A program made the translations under genes and the position numbers. From contig NZ_LOQF01000008.1 of NCBI RefSeq assembly GCF_001517935.1, positions 1 through 64,000 of the forward strand: a stretch of DNA of 64,000 nucleotides. The letters run 5' to 3'. Positions 36,231-43,954 of the stretch are shown piece by piece. This stretch comes from Sneathia sanguinegens. Lineage in GTDB: Bacteria; Fusobacteriota; Fusobacteriia; Fusobacteriales; Leptotrichiaceae. Each line of letters begins with the position of its first letter. Position 1 is the first letter of the stretch. The notes under the pieces were generated by a model that saw nothing but the letters and a program-made list of their open reading frames with translations, did no database searches and had not been told where the DNA came from.

Positions 36231-37343
36231 ATGAATAAAAAAATAGCAATAATAACTATATTTACTACATTCCTTTCATTTGCTGGACCTAAGGCAGATT
36301 TAGAAAAGGCATTAAATTTATTGGATAATGGGAAAGTTGTAGAAGCTTTCACGATATTGAAAAATAGTAAAAATGTAGAAGGGGAAGAGGAAGCATTTGA
36401 AAGAATAAATTATATGTTGGGAACTAGAGCTGATATTACTCCTGAGCAAAAAGAAATGTATCTAAAAAAAGCAAGCTCTGATCCAAAATCTAAGGGGCAA
36501 TATGCAGTATTAGCTAATGAATTACTAGCTAAAGAAGCTAAAAACCCAAAAGAAAAATTAGTGTATTTAAACTTATTAAGGGATAGACTAGGTGATGATT
36601 TAGACATTTTTGCTGATTTAGCTTTTAATTATTATAAGGAAAGAGATATAGAAAATTATAGTAAAATTATAAAAGAAGCTGAAAGTAAGAAGGCAGAATT
36701 TAGAGATCAATTTTATTATGTTTTAGGTAAAGAATTTTTGGAACAAAATGAAGAAAACCAAGGAATAGCTATGCTTAATAAAGCGGCGGTTTCAGATTTT
36801 AATAATATAAAAGCACAAGTTTGTTTAGTTTTTGCAAAATTTTATCTTTTACATAAAGATGTTGAAACAGCTAAAATGTATTTGATAACTTCAGAAGCAT
36901 TTACACCAAATGATGCAGATTTAATTAGTACCATAGCAAGAATATATTCAGAAGATATAAAGGATACAAAAAAAGCTATAAAAGAATATGAAAAAGCTTT
37001 AAATATTGAAAAAGATAATATTGAATATATTAAAGCTCTATTATTAGAATCAATAGCAGCTAAAGATGTTGAAAGAATTAATAAATATTCAGAAATGTTA
37101 AAGAAAGCTCAAGGTAATTATGGAGTAGCACAATTCTTATACATGGAACATAAGTATGATGAAGCAATAAAATATGCAAATAAATCATTGGAAGAAGGAA
37201 CAAAAGAAGCAGATGTGTTATTAACTGTAATTTATATGGCAAATCATAAATTAGACTTAGCAGAACAACATGCAAAAGAAGCATTAAAAAATAATTTGTT
37301 AATAGCAAAAGAATTATTAAAAGAAATTGAAAAAATGAAATAA
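36231..37343 (+). CDS. Secreted TPR-repeat protein
   Basis: About 370 residues with a signal peptide (MNKKIAIITIFTTFLSFA). The mature part is all-helical TPR-like repeats, for example YYVLGKEFLEQNEENQGIAML, AIKEYEKALNIEKDN and DEAIKYANKSLEEG. It is probably a periplasmic scaffold for envelope assembly. The start is ATG at 36231 after AAGGAGGG. It has its own promoter and terminator. Confidence 0.8.
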   Translation: MNKKIAIITIFTTFLSFAGPKADLEKALNLLDNGKVVEAFTILKNSKNVEGEEEAFERINYMLGTRADITPEQKEMYLKKASSDPKSKGQYAVLANELLAKEAKNPKEKLVYLNLLRDRLGDDLDIFADLAFNYYKERDIENYSKIIKEAESKKAEFRDQFYYVLGKEFLEQNEENQGIAMLNKAAVSDFNNIKAQVCLVFAKFYLLHKDVETAKMYLITSEAFTPNDADLISTIARIYSEDIKDTKKAIKEYEKALNIEKDNIEYIKALLLESIAAKDVERINKYSEMLKKAQGNYGVAQFLYMEHKYDEAIKYANKSLEEGTKEADVLLTVIYMANHKLDLAEQHAKEALKNNLLIAKELLKEIEKMK

Positions 37344-37368
37344 GGGCAATGTGATATTGTCCTTTTTT
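37343..37368 (+). terminator. Terminator of the TPR gene
   Basis: AGGGCAAT/ATTGTCCT stem with one G-T pair (37343-37350 with 37356-37363, 5-nt loop) followed by TTTTTT. Confidence 0.75.
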
Positions 37369-37383
37369 ATTATATAAAGCAAG

Positions 37384-37415
37384 AAAAAACCCTAAAGTTA
37401 AAAACTTTAGGGTTT
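37384..37415 (-). terminator. Terminator of the 638-residue outer-membrane protein gene
   Basis: Perfect 12-bp stem AAACCCTAAAGT/ACTTTAGGGTTT (37387-37398 with 37404-37415, 5-nt loop) followed on the minus strand by a T run. Confidence 0.85.
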
Positions 37416-37424
37416 AATGAACTA

Positions 37425-39341
37425 TTACCAAGAATATTTAATATTTAAACCAGTCTTGAAAGTTGTGCTTGAATAAGCGAATTTTCTTTTGTTATAAATA
37501 TTATCATCATTTAATAAACCACCATCTTTTGGTGTAGTGTATTCAGTTATTACATGTTTAAATTCAATAGGTAATTCAACTAATCCAGCAATTTCTAAAT
37601 TCTTAATTGGAGTATAAGCAATAGAAGCTTTAGGATTTAAGTTTAATTTAGCACTAAGGAATTTATTCTTATTTCTAGCATCCAAATTATCAACTGAACC
37701 TGAAATATTAAATTCTGGAACAACAGTTATGTTCTTAACTGGAGTATAAACATATTTAACACCAGAATCTAATCTAATATATCCAGTTATATCATAACCA
37801 TCTATTTTATCTTCTTCATTATCTTCAAAGTTTTGAACATAAGTTCCACCTAAAACTGTACCAGCAGTTATTTCTAAATTATTAATTGGTCTATAAGCTA
37901 CACCAAGTTTTGTACCAAAGTAAGCTTTTTCAGTTATGGCGTTTTGTCTTTTATCATTTTTTAACTTATTTAATTTTGAATCTGTTTTATCATCATAGTT
38001 ATTTTCTTTTATTTTCTTTAAAAGAGCTTCAATCTTAGTGATACAGTCTTTTGCGTCCTTTTCTATACTATCATTAGTTGCTGGAACAACCGCATTCGTA
38101 TTATCCCCTGCAGGTGTACTAGTAGATCCTGCAGCAGGCGTATTAGTTGTTGCTGAAGCAGGTGTTGTATTATTTTTCTTTATTTTTTCATTTAACTTAG
38201 TTAAATCATCATTTAATTCTGTGTCATCTTTAAAGTATTTTAATATTTCACTATCAATTTCAGTCTTACAATCATTTTTTATGTTATCTAATTTTGTTTT
38301 CAAATCATTTAGCTTATTAACATATTCATGCACATCTCCTACTTGTACAGTATGTCCACCAGTATGTACATGTTGTCCTAAAAGTGATGCTTTTAAATCT
38401 AATTTATTTTCTAGCATAGTATATTTTGCTTCAAATTCATAAGCTTGTGAATAGCTATTAGCTACTGTTAGTTTTTCATCATCATTCTTTAAGATATTCT
38501 TTGTAGTTTGTCCATCATTATCATCAGATGGTAAGTATAAGAAATCTGCATGAGCAGTAAGTGTTAAATTCTTAACATCTTTGTAATCTCCAACAAGTCC
38601 ACCTTTTACATATTTTAATGGAGAACTTGTATCTTGATTATTTGAAGCATTGAAAATAGAATAATCATTTTTAATTTCTAAATAAGCATCTAAGTCTTTA
38701 ATTACACCAGTTTCACCTTTAGCAGTTAATTTGTGAACTGAGAACATCTTATCTCCATATGTTCCTTCACTTGGTTTGTATAAAGGTAAGTGAGTAGAAG
38801 AATTTAAATTAAGATTAATTGTATCTAAAATGTATGATCCTTCTAATTCAACTAAAGCTTCACCTGCAAAACTTGCTTTGTCATTTTTATCCTTACTTAC
38901 TTTAGGAATGAAACCTAATTTAGCTGAAGATTTAATATTCATAAATTCAGGTATTTGGTATTTAAGATATACATTTGAATCTTCAGAAAATTTATATCCT
39001 GCTTTATCTTTAGTTGGATAAAGTTCAACATCTTTTCCCATAAATTCAGCACCAAAACTTAAACCTATTTTATTTAAAGTAACTTCAGTTTTAACACCTA
39101 AATCAGTTTTAAAACTAGGCTTTGTAGAACCATCTTTTTCTGATTTATAAGTTTTCTTAGGAGTAGAAGCAGTATTAGAACTACCAGTACTAGGTGTTGT
39201 TATTTCTTTATCTTCTAACTCCTTTTGTGTAGTTTCGACTTTTAAGTTATTATTATTAATAAATTCAACATGACCAGAAACAGAACTAGCCATTGAATAA
39301 AGTGATGCAACTATAGTTGCCAACATAATTGTTTTTTTCAT
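37425..39341 (-). CDS. Outer-membrane barrel protein with low-complexity insert (paralogue B)
   Basis: A 638-residue protein with a signal peptide (MKKTIMLATIVASLYSMAS). It has two regions not seen in the 462-residue paralogue: a Ser/Thr/Pro/Lys-rich N-terminal stretch (about 30-80), and an insert at about 335-467 made of helical segments around an Ala/Thr/Pro run (about 395-430). Outside these it follows the same strand pattern (LGVKTEVTLNKIGLSFGAE, VYLKYQIPEF, TPIKNLEIAGLVELPIEF) and ends LNIKYSW. It is probably a surface-exposed porin-like or adhesive protein. A -10 box TATAAT lies at 39380-39385. Confidence 0.72.
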   Translation of the reverse strand: MKKTIMLATIVASLYSMASSVSGHVEFINNNNLKVETTQKELEDKEITTPSTGSSNTASTPKKTYKSEKDGSTKPSFKTDLGVKTEVTLNKIGLSFGAEFMGKDVELYPTKDKAGYKFSEDSNVYLKYQIPEFMNIKSSAKLGFIPKVSKDKNDKASFAGEALVELEGSYILDTINLNLNSSTHLPLYKPSEGTYGDKMFSVHKLTAKGETGVIKDLDAYLEIKNDYSIFNASNNQDTSSPLKYVKGGLVGDYKDVKNLTLTAHADFLYLPSDDNDGQTTKNILKNDDEKLTVANSYSQAYEFEAKYTMLENKLDLKASLLGQHVHTGGHTVQVGDVHEYVNKLNDLKTKLDNIKNDCKTEIDSEILKYFKDDTELNDDLTKLNEKIKKNNTTPASATTNTPAAGSTSTPAGDNTNAVVPATNDSIEKDAKDCITKIEALLKKIKENNYDDKTDSKLNKLKNDKRQNAITEKAYFGTKLGVAYRPINNLEITAGTVLGGTYVQNFEDNEEDKIDGYDITGYIRLDSGVKYVYTPVKNITVVPEFNISGSVDNLDARNKNKFLSAKLNLNPKASIAYTPIKNLEIAGLVELPIEFKHVITEYTTPKDGGLLNDDNIYNKRKFAYSSTTFKTGLNIKYSW

Positions 39342-39453
39342 AATTTATCCTTTCTTAATAAAGTGGTCTATTTTCTTTTATTATACAACTTTTTTTAAAA
39401 AAAGAATAGTTTAAAATTGACTTATCATCATATATTTAAAATTTTAAATGATA

Positions 39454-40068
39454 CTAATGTATGTTAATATCGGAAGTTAACCCGATACCATGTGAGTTTC
39501 CATAATTGAAAAGTTTTAAACCTATTACAAAATGTACATGAGAATTAACTATATTTTTTTGGTTAATTTCAATAGAGCTAAGATATATAGGTTTAAAATT
39601 GTTGGTACTTGATAGATTGGTTCCAACTTTTATCTTTATTTTACTATTCTTTATATTTTTTACATATTCTAAACCTAGTTCATTTAATGAACTATTATCA
39701 AAATATATAGTAGATGATATATAGCCTTTGAGTTGCTTTCCATACTTAGCTGTAATTGAAAGATATCCTATATTATTGTAGCCTATAATAGGTTTGATTT
39801 CTAAATCATCTATATTAAAATTTACACCAGCAAAAGCATCTATATTTGTAATATGCTTTTTCTTCAAATTTTTTGAGTTTTTTATTTCAATTTTATCAAA
39901 CCTGATTTTTGAAAAAAAGTTCATATATTTTAAACCTAAGGAATTGGAGTATAAAAGTTTTGTATTTTTAGCTATGGTATAATTCAAATATATATCATTG
40001 TTTAAATTAAGCTCTAAATTTGCAAAACTACAAAATGGTACGAATAGAAATAAAAAAAATTTTTTCAT
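39454..40068 (-). CDS. Small outer-membrane beta-barrel-like protein
   Basis: About 204 residues from the ATG at 40068, chosen because AAAGGAG precedes it and it opens with the signal peptide MKKFFLFLFVPFCSFA. A longer frame starting at 40131 would bury the signal. The mature part of about 188 residues has alternating polar/apolar strands and Asn-rich turns, the size of an eight- to ten-strand barrel, but it ends in His rather than an aromatic residue. It matches no family I know. Confidence 0.6.
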   Translation of the reverse strand: MKKFFLFLFVPFCSFANLELNLNNDIYLNYTIAKNTKLLYSNSLGLKYMNFFSKIRFDKIEIKNSKNLKKKHITNIDAFAGVNFNIDDLEIKPIIGYNNIGYLSITAKYGKQLKGYISSTIYFDNSSLNELGLEYVKNIKNSKIKIKVGTNLSSTNNFKPIYLSSIEINQKNIVNSHVHFVIGLKLFNYGNSHGIGLTSDINIH

Positions 40069-40192
40069 AAATTCTCCTTTTTTTAGATGATAAGTCAAAA
40101 ATATATATATCTTTAGGATATATCTTGACATTTATGAAAAAAAGGGTACAAATATATAGATAAATGAATTTCACAATTTTTTAAAGAAAATG

Positions 40193-40216
40193 GCAAGCCC
40201 CCTTGCTGTTTTTTTT
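40193..40216 (+). terminator. Plus-strand hairpin with T run
   Basis: GCAAG/CTTGC (40193-40197 with 40202-40206) with a CCCC loop, followed by eight T (40209-40216). It faces away from both neighbouring genes, which are on the minus strand, so it would end an otherwise unannotated transcript. Confidence 0.6.
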
Positions 40217-40221
40217 ATTTT

Positions 40222-40244
40222 AAAAAAAGCACACCGAAGTGTGC
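40222..40244 (-). terminator. Terminator of the 462-residue outer-membrane protein gene
   Basis: GCACAC/GTGTGC stem (40229-40234 with 40239-40244) with a TTCG tetraloop on the minus strand, then seven T. Confidence 0.88.
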
Positions 40245-40253
40245 CAATTAAAA

Positions 40254-41642
40254 CTATTTCCATTCATATTTTAAATTCAAATTAGGTTTAACAGAGAAGC
40301 TCTTGTATTTGAAGTTGTGTTTTGCATCAGTTACATTATATCCTTCAAAATTAACTGGAACTTCAACTGAAGCAGTGAAAGTTAAGTCAGTAATAGGTTT
40401 GTAATTTAAATTAACCTTTGGACCTATAGTTAAGAAAGATAAAGCCTTATTATTATGTAATTTTCTAGGTTCTGTTGGTTTATGAGTATCATCATTTGTT
40501 TTATAATCTAAAGTAGTATTGAATCCATGTTTAGTATAGATACCTAATTCTGGAGTTATACTTAATTTATTATTTATATCAAAAGTATATCCAACCTTAG
40601 TATCTAGAGCTAATAATAGAGTTCTAAATTCATTGAATTTACTAATATATCCACCTAAAGTAGTTTTAGCTTCTAAAGCTAATTTGTCATTTAAAGCCTT
40701 ATATTCAACTTTAAAATCAACTGAAGGAACAACAGATACTTGAGCTTTATTGTCCTTTGTAGTATGCATTAGGTTTAAATATCCAGCACCAGTTAATGTT
40801 AAATGATCAAAACCAGTGTATTTAGCTTCTAAGCTGTATGCATGAGCGTATTTACCATTACCTTCTTTAAGTTCTTTCTTTCCATAATCAGTTCCATCTT
40901 GTTTAGCATTAGCTTCAACATTAGCCTTTTCATATAGATCTTTGTTACCTAAGAAAGTGTCTTTATAATCTAATTCGTTAGCTTTGATTGCAGCTAAGAA
41001 TTGAGCATTAGCAGTTAATTCTAATTTGTCAATTGGGCTGTATGATAATTTACCTTTACCAGATACTTTTTTAACATCAACATAGCTGTGGTTTAAAGCT
41101 AATTCTGCATCTATACCTTTAACCTTTAAAATATCTCCCTTAGCATAAACTTTTTGAGTAGACATTGCGCTTGCTTTATATGTATTTGTATCTGCTTTGA
41201 ATGGGAATTCTGTTTCAGAGTCAAAACCTAAATTTATATCTTTTAATTTATATTCAACATTAGCTTCTAATTTTGTTTTACCTTTTAAAGCGTAATTATC
41301 TTCTAATTCAGGATCAAATGTTCCTTTAACAAAAGTTTTTAAACCTTTGAAATCAGGTAATTGATATTTTACATAAACACTTGATTTATCTGCAAATTTT
41401 TTAGTTGTAAGTTTTAAATCTATTCCATTTGCATTGTTGTAAATAAGGTCTTCAGCCTTTATTTCTCCACCAAAACTTAAACCTAAGTTTTTGATTTCAA
41501 TGTCAGATTTAACACCAAGTTTTTTAATTTGGAATTTAGTGTTGTCAAATTCATTTTCATTAAAGAATTCAACATTACCTTTTGTTGCTGCAAATGCAGT
41601 CATTGTAGCGATTAAGCTAGTTAAAATTAATGTCTTTTTCAT
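40254..41642 (-). CDS. Outer-membrane barrel protein, compact form (paralogue C)
   Basis: A 462-residue protein with a signal peptide (MKKTLILTSLIATMTAFA). Strand pattern: KLGVKSDIEIKNLGLSFGGE, VYVKYQLPDFKGLKTFVKG, FDSETEFPF, LTGAGYLNLMHTT, KVNLNYKPITDLTFTASVEV, ending LNLKYEWK. It is the shortest of the set and shows the bare framework to which the other two add inserts after the LTGAGYLNL-like strand. It is strongly terminated and has a leader with AAGGAG and a -10 TATAAT at 41683-41688, fitting an abundant outer-membrane protein. Function (porin versus adhesin) not determined. Confidence 0.72.
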   Translation of the reverse strand: MKKTLILTSLIATMTAFAATKGNVEFFNENEFDNTKFQIKKLGVKSDIEIKNLGLSFGGEIKAEDLIYNNANGIDLKLTTKKFADKSSVYVKYQLPDFKGLKTFVKGTFDPELEDNYALKGKTKLEANVEYKLKDINLGFDSETEFPFKADTNTYKASAMSTQKVYAKGDILKVKGIDAELALNHSYVDVKKVSGKGKLSYSPIDKLELTANAQFLAAIKANELDYKDTFLGNKDLYEKANVEANAKQDGTDYGKKELKEGNGKYAHAYSLEAKYTGFDHLTLTGAGYLNLMHTTKDNKAQVSVVPSVDFKVEYKALNDKLALEAKTTLGGYISKFNEFRTLLLALDTKVGYTFDINNKLSITPELGIYTKHGFNTTLDYKTNDDTHKPTEPRKLHNNKALSFLTIGPKVNLNYKPITDLTFTASVEVPVNFEGYNVTDAKHNFKYKSFSVKPNLNLKYEWK

Positions 41643-41682
41643 GTTTTTTCTCCTTTAAAAGATTGTTTTATCTTCTAATACA

Positions 41683-41688
41683 ATTATA
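41683..41688 (-). promoter_or_regulatory. -10 box upstream of paralogue C
   Basis: TATAAT on the minus strand 40 bp before the start. The -35 region (TTTGCG at 16-nt spacing) is poor, so the promoter is only suggested. Confidence 0.4.
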
Positions 41689-41843
41689 TATTGAAATAGT
41701 AATTCGCAAAGAAAATACAAATAAAAAAAACTAAACTTTTTTAACCTAAAATATTTTATCCTTATGTTCTTTTTAAATATAAAGGGAATTTTTGGTAAAT
41801 ACTTTTTTAAACAAAAAAATAAAGAAATGTATTTAATAAAAAC

Positions 41844-41872
41844 TTGTCAGTATTGAATAAATGTGATATAAT
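41844..41872 (+). promoter_or_regulatory. rpmB promoter
   Basis: TTGTCA (41844-41849), a 17-nt spacer and TATAAT (41867-41872) with an extended TGA just before the -10. Confidence 0.85.
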
Positions 41873-41905
41873 AGAAATCTAGTAATAATGTCAGGAGGTA
41901 CTAAT

Positions 41906-42172
41906 ATGCGTGTATGTGAAGTTTTCGGTAAAAGAACTAGCCATGGTAATTTAGTTAGCCATTCACACAAAGCAACTAAGAGAATTTGGAAGCCTAATTT
42001 GCAAGTTATGACTTTAACTATTAATGGGCAAGAAATTAAAGTTAGAGTTTGCACAAAAGCTATGAAGACTTTAAAGGGAAAGAATTCTGATCAAGTTAGA
42101 AAAATTTTAATTAAGAATAAAGAAAATCTAAGTCAAAGATTATCTAAAGTCTTATTTTCAGAAGCAGAGTAA
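41906..42172 (+). CDS. rpmB: 50S ribosomal protein L28
   Basis: 88 residues. The N-terminal half is typical L28: MRVCEVFGKRTSHGNLVSHS, KRIWKPNLQ, VRVCTKAMKTLKG. After about residue 58 a further basic, mostly helical tail of about 30 residues makes it longer than many L28 proteins. The ATG at 41906 follows AGGAGG, and an upstream ATG at 41888 gives a non-family N-terminus. Monocistronic. Confidence 0.95.
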   Translation: MRVCEVFGKRTSHGNLVSHSHKATKRIWKPNLQVMTLTINGQEIKVRVCTKAMKTLKGKNSDQVRKILIKNKENLSQRLSKVLFSEAE

Positions 42173-42202
42173 TCTAGCTTATTGACTCTGTTTCTAAATG
42201 TT

Positions 42203-42234
42203 AAAAAGCTGGAAAATTTTATTCCAGCTTTTTT
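42203..42234 (+). terminator. rpmB terminator
   Basis: AAAAAGCTGGAA/TTCCAGCTTTTT stem (42203-42214 with 42222-42233) with a 7-nt loop and T run. Confidence 0.9.
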
Positions 42235-42250
42235 GGTTTAGGAGGTGAAG

Positions 42251-43519
42251 ATGAAAGAATATATTAAATATGTATCTTTAAATGTTTTAGGAACTCTTGG
42301 AATGTCTTTGTATATATTTGCAGACACCTTGTTTATTTCAAGGGGTATAGGAGTTAATGGCTTAGCATCGCTTAATGTTGTTATACCAGCTTATACCCTT
42401 ATTAATGCTATTAGTATAATGCTAGCAGTTGGAGGTTCAGTCTGTTTTTCAAGATCAAGAAAGTTAAAAAAAGAAATTTTTACTCTTACGATGTTGCTGG
42501 GTGCTTTTATATCTTTTTTTATGGTTCTTATTGGTGCAAGTTTTTCGTCATATTTTGTTAGAATTTTGGGAGCAAATAGTGAAATTTTCGATATAACGAA
42601 TGTGTACTTTAGGGTCATATATATTTTTTCGCCTTTTTTTATTTTTAGTAGTATACTTAATTTTTTTGTTAAAAATGATTCGAATCCTAAACTTGCTATG
42701 CAGGCTATGCTTGTTGGAACCTTATTTAATATTGTACTAGATTATATTTTAATATTTCCTTTTAAACTAGGAATGTTTGGAGCAGTAATGGCTACTTGTG
42801 CCTCACCATTGATAAGTATTATTATATTGTATAAACATTGCTATAAGTCTAAAAATTTGAAATTTAGTAGAAGAATTGCTTATCTTAAACCACACTTCAT
42901 TTTATTTACAGGTTTTCCAATGTTTTTATCTGAGCTTAGTGGGGGTCTTGTAATACTTGTTTTTAATCTTATTATTTTCAAGCTTAAGGCTAATGTTGGT
43001 ATTGCAGCTTATGGCATAGTTACAAATTTAGGGATAATTGTTACCGCTATTTACAATGGAATAGCCCAAGGAGTCCAACCTTTACTTACAAAATACTATG
43101 CTGTGAAAAAATATGACACAGTTAAAAAATTATCAAAATATACTAATATATTGTTAATTGTTTTATCGGTAACTATATATGCGTTTTTAGTTTTATTTAG
43201 AAAAAATATAATATTAATGTTTAACCCGGAAAGATCAAAAGCTTTACAAGAATTAGCAACTGAAGCTTTGATACTATACTTCACATCGATTTTATTTTCT
43301 GGTTTGAATATTTTTGGACAAATAAAGTTACTATGTACGAAACAAGTAAAATTTGCTAGATTAATTTCTATATTAAGAGGCATAATAGTGATTTTTCCCT
43401 TTACAGAAATATTAAAGATTTTATTTAAAATAACAGGAGTTTGGCTTACAATACCTGTTGTGGAGCTTGTTACTTGTTTAGTTTTGTTTTTCATCATGAC
43501 AGATTTTTGTAAAGAATAA
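42251..43519 (+). CDS. MATE family multidrug/sodium antiporter
   Basis: About 422 residues and twelve hydrophobic helices. The N-terminal helix-loop (MSLYIFADTLFISRGIGVNGLASLNVVIP) matches MepA-type MATE exporters, as does the second-half equivalent (VGIAAYGIVTNLGIIVTAIYNGIAQGVQPLL). It exports cationic compounds in exchange for Na+ or H+. The ATG at 42251 is 5 bases after AGGAGG, while a GTG at 42245 is too close. Substrate unknown. Confidence 0.85.
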   Translation: MKEYIKYVSLNVLGTLGMSLYIFADTLFISRGIGVNGLASLNVVIPAYTLINAISIMLAVGGSVCFSRSRKLKKEIFTLTMLLGAFISFFMVLIGASFSSYFVRILGANSEIFDITNVYFRVIYIFSPFFIFSSILNFFVKNDSNPKLAMQAMLVGTLFNIVLDYILIFPFKLGMFGAVMATCASPLISIIILYKHCYKSKNLKFSRRIAYLKPHFILFTGFPMFLSELSGGLVILVFNLIIFKLKANVGIAAYGIVTNLGIIVTAIYNGIAQGVQPLLTKYYAVKKYDTVKKLSKYTNILLIVLSVTIYAFLVLFRKNIILMFNPERSKALQELATEALILYFTSILFSGLNIFGQIKLLCTKQVKFARLISILRGIIVIFPFTEILKILFKITGVWLTIPVVELVTCLVLFFIMTDFCKE

Positions 43520-43571
43520 AGTTTAATTTTTTGAATATATTCAAGAAAAAGCCTATAATTTTTAAAAAAAG

Positions 43572-43600
43572 TTGCTTTTTTTAAATAATTAAGGTAAAAT
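43572..43600 (+). promoter_or_regulatory. Promoter of the HU-like gene
   Basis: TTGCTT (43572-43577), a 17-nt spacer and TAAAAT (43595-43600). Confidence 0.65.
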
Positions 43601-43629
43601 ATTTATAACGAGGGAAAGGAGCTGTAGCA

Positions 43630-43905
43630 ATGAACAAGAAAGAATTTATTTCAGTTTATTCTGAAAAACTAGGAGAAACTAAGAAAAGGTCCGAAGAGTT
43701 AATTAATGGGTTTTTAGAATTAATTCAAAATAATTTAAAAAAAGGAAAAAATATTCAATTTATTGGGTTTGGAACATTTTTATCAAAGGATATGCCAGAA
43801 AGAAATGGAGTTAATCCATCTAGTGGAGAAAAAATTAAAATAAAAGCTAGAAAAGTTATAAAGTTTAAAGTAGGAAAGAATTTACAAAAAACAATAAATT
43901 TATAG
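43630..43905 (+). CDS. hup: HU-family DNA-binding protein
   Basis: 91 residues. Two N-terminal helices (MNKKEFISVYSEKL...) are followed by IQFIGFGTF, an arm with ERNGVNPSSGEKIKIKA, and IKFKVGKNLQKTI. This is a nucleoid protein that bends DNA. The arm differs from the usual R-x-G-R-N-P-x-T-G (here R-N-G-V-N-P-S-S-G), so binding properties may differ. Monocistronic with its own promoter and terminator. Confidence 0.88.
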   Translation: MNKKEFISVYSEKLGETKKRSEELINGFLELIQNNLKKGKNIQFIGFGTFLSKDMPERNGVNPSSGEKIKIKARKVIKFKVGKNLQKTINL

Positions 43906-43912
43906 ATCATAT

Positions 43913-43950
43913 AAAAAACACTAAAGCTATGAATAACCTTAGTGTTTTTT
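43913..43950. terminator. Bidirectional terminator of hup and sppA
   Basis: Perfect 12-bp stem AAAAAACACTAA/TTAGTGTTTTTT (43913-43924 with 43939-43950) and a 14-nt loop between convergent genes. Confidence 0.8.
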
Positions 43951-43954
43951 TGTT

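Noticed and set aside
38038-38442. Plus-strand frame within paralogue B, opening at the Ala/Thr/Pro island
   Set aside because: The paralogue framework on the minus strand runs through it. The hydrophobic look comes from reading the Ala/Thr/Pro codons backwards.
43530-43543. AT-only palindrome after the MATE gene as a terminator
   Set aside because: The stem has only two G-C pairs and no following T run, so it is too weak to call.
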